Source: Deltaproteobacteria bacterium (GTDB lineage: Bacteria; Desulfobacterota; SM23-61). From it: 14,287 bases of DNA. Below are positions 5,771 through 12,875 of the stretch, one piece after another. The DNA lies in NCBI GenBank assembly GCA_026388915.1, contig JAPLIW010000512.1:1-14287 (forward strand), given 5' to 3'. The translations under genes were made by a program, and so were the position numbers. A model generated the notes under the pieces. It saw nothing but the letters and a program-made list of their open reading frames with translations. It had not been told where the DNA came from and did not search any database. Within the stretch, counting starts at the first letter, position 1. Every line of letters starts with the position of its first letter.

Positions 5771-7915
5771 TTGAAACTCTTGAATATCTCCACTTGGAAA
5801 GTCCAGGCACCCTTTCCGAGTAACGTTCTGGTCATCTTCCTCATCGGTCTCAATATCCTCCTTCTTCTTCTTCTCATCCTCCTTATCCTGCGCAATGTAA
5901 CCAAGCTGGTTTTTGAAAGAAAGAAGAAATTACTGGGGGCCAAGCTCAAGACCAAATTGGTCGTGGCCTTTATCACCCTGTCCCTTGCGCCCACCATCCT
6001 GCTCTTTTTGATCGCAACCTATTTTATCACCAGCAGCATCGAGAACTGGTTCAGCATCCAGGTGGAGGGGTCCCTGCAGGAATCCCTCGTGGTGGCCCAA
6101 GTCTATTATCAGGACCAGGCGGGCAACGCTCTCTATCATGCCCGCCATATGAGCCAGGCGGTCACCCAGCAGAGGATGCTCGACAAGGGGAACCAGGAAC
6201 TGCTGGCGGAGTACTTACGAGCCAAGCAAGCGGAATACAACCTGGGAGGGGTTGAACTGTCCTCCCCCCAGTTCACCAGCCCGCTTTTGATCCGGAGCCC
6301 GAACCTGTCTTCGGTCGCCTTTCCCCCCCTGGAATCGAAGGTGCTCCAGGAGGTGCTCCGGGGAAAAGAAGCCACCAAGATCCAGTCCGTGGGGCAGGGA
6401 GATCTGATTCGGGGACTGGTTCCGGTTTTCTCACCCCAAAACCCGAGGGAAGTGATCGGGGTTCTGGTGGCGGTCTATTTCGTGCCCCAGAGCCTGGTTT
6501 CCCGGGTCTCGGAGATCTCCGCGGCCTTCGAGGAATATAAACAGCTGCGGATGGTCAAACACCCCATCCGTTCCATCTATCTGGCCACCCTCTCCCTGGT
6601 TACCGTGCTGATTATTTTCGTGGCCATCTGGTTCGGCCTGTTTCTGGCCAAGGGAATCACCGAGCCGATCCAGAAACTGGTAGAGGGCATCCAGAAGATC
6701 GTGAAAGGGAACCTGGATTTCGCCATCCCGAAATCCTCGGGCGATGAGATCGGGACGCTGGTAGACTCTTTCAATCAGATGACCCGGGATTTGAAATCCA
6801 GCAAGAGCCAGGTGGAGAAGGCTCACGCCGACCTCAGCAAGAGCAACCTGGAGCTCGAACAGCGACGCAGATACATGGAGGTGGTTCTCCGGGACGTGGG
6901 AACGGGGGTCATTTCCCTCGATTCCACCGGAAGAATTCGGACCATCAACCGATCGGCGGAGAAGATCCTGGGAATCGAGGCGACACAGGTGGTGGGAAAG
7001 GCGTACACCGATTTGCTCCAGGGCGATTATCTCCGGCTGGCCGATGAATTGGTCCGCGCGGTCAACCGGGCGGAGAATCACTCCATCACCCGGCAGATCA
7101 AGCTCCGGGTGCGCATCGATATGCTGACCCTGCTGGTGAAAGTGGCCATTTTGCGGGATGAAGAAGAACGGTATCTGGGAATGGTGGTGGTGGTGGACGA
7201 TCTCACCCAGCTGCAAAAAGCGCAGCGGGCGGAAGCCTGGCGGGAGGTGGCCCGGCGGATCGCCCACGAAATCAAGAACCCCCTGACCCCCATCCAGCTT
7301 TCGGCCCAACGTCTGCGAAAACGGTACCTGAACCAGTTTGGACAGGATGGGGTCATCTTCGATGAATGCACCAAAACTATCATCACCCAGGTGGAGGAGC
7401 TGAAGAACCTGGTCAATGAGTTCTCCAGTTTCGCCCGCATGCCCGCGGCCAACCCCACCCCGAATCCCCTCAACGACATCATCCGGGAAGCGATGGTGCT
7501 CCACGAGGAGGGGCACAAAAACATCCGCTTCGAATTCAAGCCGGATGACCGGATCCCGGTCTTTAACCTGGACAAGGAACAGATCAAGCGGGTCATGGCG
7601 AATCTGCTGAATAACGCGGTGGCGGCCGTGGATGCGGTGGCGGGAAAGGACGGGGGCGGGCAAATCCTCATCGAAAGCCAGCTGGACCCCTTGATGAACC
7701 TGGCCCGGGTTGAGGTGGCTGACAACGGCTGCGGCGTGGCCCCGGAAGACAAACCCTTTATCTTTGAACCGTATTTTTCCACCAAGCCTTCGGGGACCGG
7801 GCTGGGGCTGGCCATCGTCAGTACGATTATCTCGGACCATCACGGATACATCCGGGTGAAGGATAACCTCCCGCGGGGATCCCGGTTCATCATTGAACTG
7901 CCCATCAAGCAATGA
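5771..7915 (+). CDS. ntrY: NtrY-type sensor histidine kinase
   Basis: This membrane sensor kinase phosphorylates the response regulator encoded next. Counting from the TTG at 5771 (714 residues): membrane helices at about 18-40 and 62-84, an extracytoplasmic sensor region (about 85-268), a third helix (about 271-293), HAMP (about 293-346, with GITEPIQKL), a coiled-coil linker, PAS (about 366-478), HisKA with H499 in IAHEIKNPLTPIQ, and the ATPase domain with N615 (NLLNNA), DNGCGV (651-656) and GTGLGLAIV (675-683). The layout and HEIKNPLTPIQ signature match NtrY. The start is uncertain: no in-frame ATG exists before the membrane helices, and TTG codons at 5669, 5741, 5771 and 5780 are the candidates. 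I chose 5771 because AGG lies 7 nt ahead and little conserved sequence precedes it. Downstream of lpxC, it probably senses envelope or redox state; the signal is unknown. Confidence 0.88.
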   Translation: MKLLNISTWKVQAPFPSNVLVIFLIGLNILLLLLLILLILRNVTKLVFERKKKLLGAKLKTKLVVAFITLSLAPTILLFLIATYFITSSIENWFSIQVEGSLQESLVVAQVYYQDQAGNALYHARHMSQAVTQQRMLDKGNQELLAEYLRAKQAEYNLGGVELSSPQFTSPLLIRSPNLSSVAFPPLESKVLQEVLRGKEATKIQSVGQGDLIRGLVPVFSPQNPREVIGVLVAVYFVPQSLVSRVSEISAAFEEYKQLRMVKHPIRSIYLATLSLVTVLIIFVAIWFGLFLAKGITEPIQKLVEGIQKIVKGNLDFAIPKSSGDEIGTLVDSFNQMTRDLKSSKSQVEKAHADLSKSNLELEQRRRYMEVVLRDVGTGVISLDSTGRIRTINRSAEKILGIEATQVVGKAYTDLLQGDYLRLADELVRAVNRAENHSITRQIKLRVRIDMLTLLVKVAILRDEEERYLGMVVVVDDLTQLQKAQRAEAWREVARRIAHEIKNPLTPIQLSAQRLRKRYLNQFGQDGVIFDECTKTIITQVEELKNLVNEFSSFARMPAANPTPNPLNDIIREAMVLHEEGHKNIRFEFKPDDRIPVFNLDKEQIKRVMANLLNNAVAAVDAVAGKDGGGQILIESQLDPLMNLARVEVADNGCGVAPEDKPFIFEPYFSTKPSGTGLGLAIVSTIISDHHGYIRVKDNLPRGSRFIIELPIKQ

Positions 7916-7958
7916 CCAATGAACGATGAACAACGAGTAACGAGTAACGAATAACAAT
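7910..7958 (+). repeat. Seven tandem YAAYGAR heptads at the ntrY 3' end
   Basis: Seven degenerate 7-nt units run without gaps: CAATGAC, CAATGAA, CGATGAA, CAACGAG, TAACGAG, TAACGAA, TAACAAT. The ntrY stop codon lies inside the first unit. Unlike the other spacer repeats there is no inverted partner arm. A second tiny heptad pair (GATCTTT twice, 7971-7984) follows before the ntrX ribosome site. No protein or hairpin is evident. Confidence 0.75.
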
Positions 7959-7998
7959 TCCTAAAGGATAGATCTTTGATCTTTACCCAGGAAAACCT

Positions 7999-9402
7999 AT
8001 GGCCAAGCAAATCCTAGTTGTCGATGACGAAGAGCGGATCCGTCAATCCTTGAACGGAATTCTCAAGGATGAAGGCTATGAGGTCCAGGAAGCCAAAGAT
8101 GGAGCCCAGGCCCTGAAACAGGTGGAAAGCGATTCCCCCGACCTGGTCCTCCTGGACATCTGGATGCCGGGAATGGACGGAATCGAAGTGCTGGAGAGGG
8201 TGAAGGGGCAGATTCCCAACCTGCCGGTCATCATGATCTCGGGCCATGGTAATATCGAGCTGGCGGTGAAGGCCGTCAAGCTGGGGGCTTACGACTTCAT
8301 CGAGAAGCCCCTCTCCCTCGAGAAAGTCCTCCTGGCGGTCAACAACGCGATTCTCTTCTCCAAGCTGGAACAGGAAAACCGGGTCCTCCGCCAGGAGGTG
8401 GAGAGAAAATACGAGATCGTGGGGAATTCGCCGGAGATCGTCAAGCTGAAAGAGCAAATCAAGATCGTCGCCCCCACCAACGGGTGGGTCTTGATCAGCG
8501 GAGAAAACGGGACCGGCAAAGAACTGGTGGCCCGGGGAATCCATCGGCTGAGCCTGAGGGGAGAGAAACCCTTTGTGGAGGTCAACTGCGCGGCCATTCC
8601 CGAGGAGCTCATCGAGAGCGAGCTTTTCGGGCATGAGAAAGGCTCCTTTACCGGCGCTCTGATCAAGAAAAGGGGAAAATTCGACCTGGCCCACGAAGGG
8701 ACCCTCTTCCTGGATGAAATCGCCGACATGAGCCTGAAGACCCAAGCCAAGATCCTGCGCATCCTCCAGGAGCAGAAGTTTGAACGGGTCGGGGGAACGG
8801 AGATGATCTATGTGGACGTGCGGGTCATCGCCGCGACCAACCGCGACCTCATGGAGGAGATCCAGAAGGGCAAATTCCGCGAAGACCTCTACTACCGGCT
8901 GAATGTGATTCCCATACCCGTGCCCCCCCTGCGGGAGCGGAAGACCGACATCGCCCAGCTGGTGGAGTATTTCATCGCCGCCTTCTGCCTGGAGAATAAC
9001 AAGGAACTCAAGAAGATCTCTCCGGAGGCCATGGACTTTCTGACGGCCTACGCCTGGCCGGGCAATGTGCGGGAGCTGAAGAACATCGTCGAGCGAATGG
9101 TCATCATGACCCGGGGGCCGGTCATCGACGCCCGGGACGTTCCCGACCCGGTGAGGGATCAGCCCAAGGCCCCCCTGGAATTCTCCTTCTTCGATTTCGA
9201 TCTCCTCCGGGATGCACGCCGGGAATTCGAAAAACGGTTCATCCTGAAAAAGCTCATGGAGAATGAGGAGAATATCTCCAAGACCGCGGAGGTGATCGGA
9301 ATCGAAAGGAGCAATCTCCACCGCAAGATCAAGAGCTACGGGATTGAGACGAAAAAAGGGTTACCGTCGAATTCCCTGGATCGGATGAAAGGAGAAACAT
9401 GA
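7999..9402 (+). CDS. ntrX: NtrX-type sigma-54-dependent response regulator
   Basis: This 467-residue cytoplasmic activator of sigma-54 RNA polymerase is the partner of the kinase just upstream. The receiver domain (1-120) has D9/D10, phospho-acceptor D53 and K103. The AAA+ domain (about 140-365) has Walker A GENGTGKE (168-175), Walker B GTLFLDEI (234-241) and the sigma-54 contact loop as GSFTGA (215-220), a conservative change from the usual GAFTGA. A Fis-type DNA-binding helix-turn-helix lies at about 425-452 (ISKTAEVIGIERSNLHRKIKSYGI region). AGGA ends 6 nt before the ATG. The last codons overlap the start of the next gene by ATGA. It is a good candidate activator for the sigma-54-type promoter ahead of lpxC. 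NtrX rather than NtrC is inferred from pairing with an NtrY-type kinase and the long variable linker before the HTH. Confidence 0.92.
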   Translation: MAKQILVVDDEERIRQSLNGILKDEGYEVQEAKDGAQALKQVESDSPDLVLLDIWMPGMDGIEVLERVKGQIPNLPVIMISGHGNIELAVKAVKLGAYDFIEKPLSLEKVLLAVNNAILFSKLEQENRVLRQEVERKYEIVGNSPEIVKLKEQIKIVAPTNGWVLISGENGTGKELVARGIHRLSLRGEKPFVEVNCAAIPEELIESELFGHEKGSFTGALIKKRGKFDLAHEGTLFLDEIADMSLKTQAKILRILQEQKFERVGGTEMIYVDVRVIAATNRDLMEEIQKGKFREDLYYRLNVIPIPVPPLRERKTDIAQLVEYFIAAFCLENNKELKKISPEAMDFLTAYAWPGNVRELKNIVERMVIMTRGPVIDARDVPDPVRDQPKAPLEFSFFDFDLLRDARREFEKRFILKKLMENEENISKTAEVIGIERSNLHRKIKSYGIETKKGLPSNSLDRMKGET

Positions 9403-10376
9403 AACCCAAAGTTCTGGTGACGCGGAAAATTTATGAGCGGCCTCTGCAGCTTCTCCGGGAGAAAGCCGAAGTGACCCTCAACCCCGAGGACCGGTCCATG
9501 GCCCCGGAAGAGATCGTGGCCTCCCTGCCCGGGAAAATGGGGGTGCTGGCCATGGGGGGAGACCCTTGGACCGCCAAATTGCTGGAAGCGGGAAAAGACC
9601 TGAAGATCGTCGCCAATAACGCCGTGGGGTTCAACAATATCGACCTGGCCGCGGCCACGCGGCTCAAAATCGCCGCCACCAACACCCCGGATGTCCTGAC
9701 CGATACCACCGCGGACCTGACGTTGGCCCTGATTCTGGGGGTGGCCCGCCGGATTGCCGAGGCCGACCGGTTCGTCCGGGCCGGAAAATGGACGGGCTGG
9801 ACCCCCCGCCTAATGATCGGGGGGGACGTTCATGATAAAACCCTGGGAATCATCGGGCTGGGAAGGATCGGGTCGGCCGTGGCCAGACGGGGGCAGGGAT
9901 TCAACATGAAGATCGTCTATTATGACATCCGCCGCCTGGACCCGGCCATCGAACAGCAGCATCGGCTTCAATTCATGCCCCTGCGGGACCTTCTTGTGGT
10001 CTCCGATTTCATGACTCTCCATGTTCCCCTCACGCCGGAAACGAAACACCTGATCGGCGCCGAAGAGTTGGGCCTCATGAAAAAGACCGCCTACCTGATC
10101 AACGCCTCCCGGGGGCCGGTGGTGGATGAAAAGGCCCTGGTTGTGGCACTGCGTTCCGGAACGATTGCGGGAGCCGGTCTGGACGTTTTCGAGGCCGAGC
10201 CCAAAGTTACCCCCGAGCTTCTCCAGATGGAAAACACCGTCCTCGTTCCCCACATCGGCAGCGCCACCGATGAGACCCGGGAAGCGATGGCCCTGCGGGC
10301 GGTGAATAATATATTGGCCGTCATCCGGGGCGCCGTTCCCCCCAATATTCTCAACCCCGAGATTTACCAGAAATAA
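9399..10376 (+). CDS. D-2-hydroxyacid dehydrogenase (glyoxylate/hydroxypyruvate reductase-like)
   Basis: This 325-residue member of the D-2-hydroxyacid dehydrogenase family reduces a 2-oxoacid such as glyoxylate or hydroxypyruvate, or oxidises the D-hydroxyacid, in the cytoplasm. GLGRIG is at 153-158, D176 (VYYDIRR) suggests NAD use, and the catalytic residues R238 (NASRGP), E267 (FEAEP) and H285 (VPHIGSAT) are all present. The segment NTPDVLTDTTADLTLALIL (95-113) is typical of the glyoxylate reductase branch. The start overlaps the ntrX stop as ATGA with GGAG upstream, so translation is probably coupled to ntrX. It is only moderately similar to the protein at 504-1487 (different substrate-domain residues), so it is not a recent duplicate. 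Confidence 0.92.
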   Translation: MKPKVLVTRKIYERPLQLLREKAEVTLNPEDRSMAPEEIVASLPGKMGVLAMGGDPWTAKLLEAGKDLKIVANNAVGFNNIDLAAATRLKIAATNTPDVLTDTTADLTLALILGVARRIAEADRFVRAGKWTGWTPRLMIGGDVHDKTLGIIGLGRIGSAVARRGQGFNMKIVYYDIRRLDPAIEQQHRLQFMPLRDLLVVSDFMTLHVPLTPETKHLIGAEELGLMKKTAYLINASRGPVVDEKALVVALRSGTIAGAGLDVFEAEPKVTPELLQMENTVLVPHIGSATDETREAMALRAVNNILAVIRGAVPPNILNPEIYQK

Positions 10377-10398
10377 AAGCTGGAGACGGGATTTGGGG

Positions 10399-10428
10399 GC
10401 CAGGAAAGGGTATTTTCTCTTTCCTGGC
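10399..10428 (+). terminator. Strong hairpin after the dehydrogenase gene
   Basis: GCCAGGAAAG (10399-10408) and CTTTCCTGGC (10419-10428) are perfect 10-bp reverse complements around a 10-nt loop, 22 bp after the stop. No U-run follows, so it could be a terminator of a less typical kind or an mRNA 3'-end stabiliser for the lpxC-ntrYX operon. Confidence 0.5.
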
Positions 10429-10621
10429 TTCTGCCGGTAATCATCTCGAACAAAATCAGGCCGATTCCTTCTCTCGCCCCGCTTTCCTATATCTCTTTTC
10501 CCCCCCTAGGGGACGCTGGCCAACGGCAAGGGAACAAATCCCACCCCCTCGTCTCAAAGACCCTTCCGGTATCTGCGCGGCAAGTAGTTTGAAAGCGTAC
10601 GGTTCGCTATCGAAAAAAATC
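10429..10621. other. Spacer with no supported gene
   Basis: Together with its flanks this is about 300 bp without a gene. It contains a short palindrome CCCCTAGGGG (10503-10512) and an A/T hairpin at its end (AAAATCT 10616-10622 with AGATTTT 10629-10635). A 189-codon minus-strand frame crosses it (10456-11025), but it lacks recognisable domains and is mostly antisense to the small genes that follow. I see no RNA gene here. Confidence 0.5.
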
Positions 10622-10650
10622 TTGATGGAGATTTTGTTTTTTGCTAGGAT
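10622..10650 (+). promoter_or_regulatory. Candidate sigma-70-type promoter for the small-gene pair
   Basis: TTGATG (10622-10627) and TAGGAT (10645-10650) are separated by exactly 17 bp, each matching 4 of 6 consensus bases. The predicted start near 10657 lies about 20 bp before the ATG at 10678. It suggests that the two small genes are not simply read through from the upstream operon. Confidence 0.4.
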
Positions 10651-10677
10651 GGGGCCAAATTTCTCCCAGGGAAAAAC

Positions 10678-10914
10678 ATGGAAGTTTATCCATTCCACCA
10701 CCGGAATCTCTTGTTCAACATCTTCACCGACTTCGACCTGACTTTTAAAGAGATCCGGGAGATTCTGGATTACCTGCTGGAAGCCAAAGCCTTTCCCCAG
10801 GAAGAAAATGACGCGGAAGACGGACGGATTTTCGATATCCGCCTGGGACCGGTCCAATATACGGTAGACGTCTTGGGCTATGAGGTAGTCATCTACCAGC
10901 GAACTGAAATTTAA
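10678..10914 (+). CDS. Small acidic protein of unknown function
   Basis: I do not recognise this 78-residue protein. It is acidic, with no membrane helix or signal peptide. The first half is predicted helical (FTDFDLTFKEIREILDYLLE, about 16-35) and the second half has beta-like stretches (GRIFDIRLGPVQYTVDVLGYEVVIYQ). An AGGG precedes the ATG by 6 nt, and a candidate promoter sits just upstream. The gene begins after a hairpin-ended operon and is followed 45 bp later by another small unknown gene on the same strand. A longer minus-strand frame covers the same DNA but has less protein-like composition and no ribosome site I can see. It is a real gene with moderate confidence. Confidence 0.5.
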   Translation: MEVYPFHHRNLLFNIFTDFDLTFKEIREILDYLLEAKAFPQEENDAEDGRIFDIRLGPVQYTVDVLGYEVVIYQRTEI

Positions 10915-10959
10915 GGGCCCTGAACCGATTTCTTCGGTCCATCCTGCTCCTTCTGGAAG

Positions 10960-11385
10960 ATGGGCAAAAAGGGAACCGAGGAAAAGAGATCTGAATCCAA
11001 AAGGAGCCGGCCACAAAGAACGCATTTTTGGGAGGGCCTCGCCATTTCCGAGTCAGTATTTGAATTCGTCCATCCAGAGCTGAATCAAAGAGTTGATTTT
11101 TTCAGCGGGGGATATCTTTTTACGGAGGAAGGGAAGTTACCTTATCGGGGGAAGGAGGTGCTCTATCTTGTAGGGATGGCCGGCATCGAAACGTCCTGTT
11201 GCGGAACCGGGGGGTGCGCCTTCATCAAAGTCCCCGGCTACATCCGGGACTGGAAGAAGGGGCGGAACGAAACCGGGCGGCCCGTCTCGGAAGTGGAGCG
11301 GGTTGAAGCCCAAGATCAGCAGAAGGAGATTCAGGATCTTTTAAAGGAAAAACATCCGGGTTTTTCCCAGATTGAGTTCCTGTAG
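10960..11385 (+). CDS. Conserved-looking Cys-motif protein of unknown function
   Basis: This 141-residue protein has a basic N-terminus (about 1-22), then a compact core (about 23-100). The core holds the striking segment SCCGTGGCAFIKVPGYI (79-95), with three cysteines in a glycine-rich turn after a hydrophobic strand (EVLYLVGMAG). The C-terminus is charged and helical. The motif could bind a metal or cofactor, or form a redox-active site, but I know no named family with it. There is no signal peptide or membrane helix. The ATG at 10960 has only a weak ribosome site (GGAAG), and a start further in is possible because the first 22 residues look non-conserved. The gene ends 32 bp before the HMG-CoA-synthase-like gene, with no terminator between, so it may share that transcript. 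Confidence 0.65.
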   Translation: MGKKGTEEKRSESKRSRPQRTHFWEGLAISESVFEFVHPELNQRVDFFSGGYLFTEEGKLPYRGKEVLYLVGMAGIETSCCGTGGCAFIKVPGYIRDWKKGRNETGRPVSEVERVEAQDQQKEIQDLLKEKHPGFSQIEFL

Positions 11386-11406
11386 AGCGGTACAACCATT
11401 CCTTTG

Positions 11407-11412
11407 AGGAGG
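11407..11412 (+). promoter_or_regulatory. Ribosome binding site that sets the start of the synthase-like gene
   Basis: AGGAGG lies 5 nt before the ATG at 11418. It argues against the in-frame GTG at 11412, which overlaps the site itself. Confidence 0.85.
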
Positions 11413-11417
11413 TGAAT

Positions 11418-12875
11418 ATGGCTGGAATTGTTTCCTTCGGAGCCTATGTTCCCCGTTACCGGCTGAAACGGATGACCATTTTCGGGGCCATGGGCTGGAT
11501 TAACCCCGCCAACATCATGCTGGCCCAAGGAGAAAAAGCGGTGGCCAACCAGGATGAGGACAGCCTGACCATGGCCGCGGAAGCCGGCATCGATTGCCTG
11601 AGGGGTTTCGACCGGTCCAAGGTGGATGCCCTCTATTTTGCCTCGACCACCATGCCCTACGCGGAAAGGCAGAACTCGGGCATTATTTCCTTGGCCTTGA
11701 ACCTGCGGGACGACATTCGCTCCGCCGATTTTTCGGGGGCTCTCAAGTCGGGAACCTCGGCTCTCCTTTCGGCCCTGGAAGGGGTAGGGTCCAAGGGTTT
11801 GAAGCAGGCCGTGGTCTGCGCCAGCGACTGCCGGCTGGGCAAGATGGGCAGCCCCCAGGAGATGATCTTCGGCGACGGGGGGGCCTCGTTCCTGATCGGG
11901 GAAGAAGGGACCATCGCCGATTTTAAGGGGTCGTATTCTTTAACCGCAGATTTTGTCGATCATTACCGGGGTTCCAAGGCGACCTTCGACCGCCAGTGGG
12001 AAGACCGCTGGATCCGGGACCTGGGGTTCGATGAATTTATCCCCAAGGCGGTGCAGGGACTGGCGAAGAAATGCAACGTCCAGGTTGGTGACTTCTCCAA
12101 AATCATCTTTCAGTGCCTCTATGATTCGGAGCGCCGGAAGCTGGCCAAGATCCTCAAGCTCGACCCGGCCAGGATCCAGGATCCGCAGCACAACACCATC
12201 GGGGAAACGGGGACGGCCCAGTCCTTGATCATGCTGGCCCAGGCCCTGGAAGAGGCCAAGCCCGGGGACAAGCTGCTGGTGGTGAGTTTCGGAAACGGCT
12301 GCGACGCCCTCTATTTCCAAGTCACGGAGGGGATCGGCAAGCTGAACGGCCGAAAGGGAGTGAAAGGGAGCCTGGCCAACCGTGCCGAACTCAACAGCTA
12401 CCAGAAATATGCCGTGTTCCGGGGGATGATCCCGGTGGACATCGGCCTGCGGGGAGAAGCGGATTTCATTACCCGCTGGAGCTTTGTCTGGAGGAAGAGA
12501 AAAGCGGTGTTGGGGCTCATCGGGTCGCGCTGCAAAAAATGCGGTACACCTCAGTTTCCTCCCCAGAGAATCTGCGCCAACCCGGAGTGCGGGGCCTTGG
12601 ACCAGATGGAAGACTATCCCTTTGCGGACAAGAAAGGGCGGATCTTCAGCTATACCGGCGATATGCTGGCCGCCTCCTACGACCCTCCCGAGCTCTACGG
12701 ATACGTACAATTCGACGGGGGCGGGAGGATCATGTGCAACTTCACCGACTGCACCCTGGAAGACCTGAAGGTGGGCATGCCGGTCGCTTTCAGCTTCCGC
12801 AAAAAATACCATGACGAAAAACGGGACATCCATGGGTATTTCTGGAAAGCAGTCCCTCAAAAGGAGGTGGCATAG
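11418..12875 (+). CDS. HMG-CoA-synthase-like protein fused to a DUF35 zinc-ribbon/OB domain
   Basis: This 485-residue, two-part protein has residues 1 to about 335 following the archaeal-type HMG-CoA synthase fold (GIVSFGAYVPRYRL near the start; DEDSLTMAAEA; FGDGGASFLIG; VVSFGNGCDALYF). Residues about 345-480 form a DUF35 unit: a zinc ribbon with C372, C375, C386 and C391, then an OB fold. In archaea, separate HMG-CoA synthase, DUF35 and thiolase proteins form one complex that channels acetoacetyl-CoA. Here synthase and DUF35 are fused, and a thiolase follows at once. Aligned from memory to the archaeal enzyme, the catalytic Glu, Cys and His fall at T77, L109 and Q232, so normal condensation looks impossible. 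It may be a structural or substrate-binding partner of the thiolase. The start is fixed by AGGAGG. Confidence 0.88.
   Translation: MAGIVSFGAYVPRYRLKRMTIFGAMGWINPANIMLAQGEKAVANQDEDSLTMAAEAGIDCLRGFDRSKVDALYFASTTMPYAERQNSGIISLALNLRDDIRSADFSGALKSGTSALLSALEGVGSKGLKQAVVCASDCRLGKMGSPQEMIFGDGGASFLIGEEGTIADFKGSYSLTADFVDHYRGSKATFDRQWEDRWIRDLGFDEFIPKAVQGLAKKCNVQVGDFSKIIFQCLYDSERRKLAKILKLDPARIQDPQHNTIGETGTAQSLIMLAQALEEAKPGDKLLVVSFGNGCDALYFQVTEGIGKLNGRKGVKGSLANRAELNSYQKYAVFRGMIPVDIGLRGEADFITRWSFVWRKRKAVLGLIGSRCKKCGTPQFPPQRICANPECGALDQMEDYPFADKKGRIFSYTGDMLAASYDPPELYGYVQFDGGGRIMCNFTDCTLEDLKVGMPVAFSFRKKYHDEKRDIHGYFWKAVPQKEVA

Noticed and set aside
6431..7957. 508-codon minus-strand frame, and similar long antisense frames at 4762-5997 and 8014-9321
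   Set aside because: These are mirror frames of ntrY, lpxC and ntrX, produced by GC-rich codon use; there are no recognisable domains or ribosome sites.
504..10376. The two D-2-hydroxyacid dehydrogenases as a recent duplication
   Set aside because: Apart from the family motifs the sequences differ widely, including in the substrate domain, so they are separate branches of the family.
10456..11025. 189-codon minus-strand frame over the small-gene region
   Set aside because: No recognisable domain or ribosome site. The plus-strand small genes have better starts and more protein-like sequence, though this is the least certain of the rejected frames.
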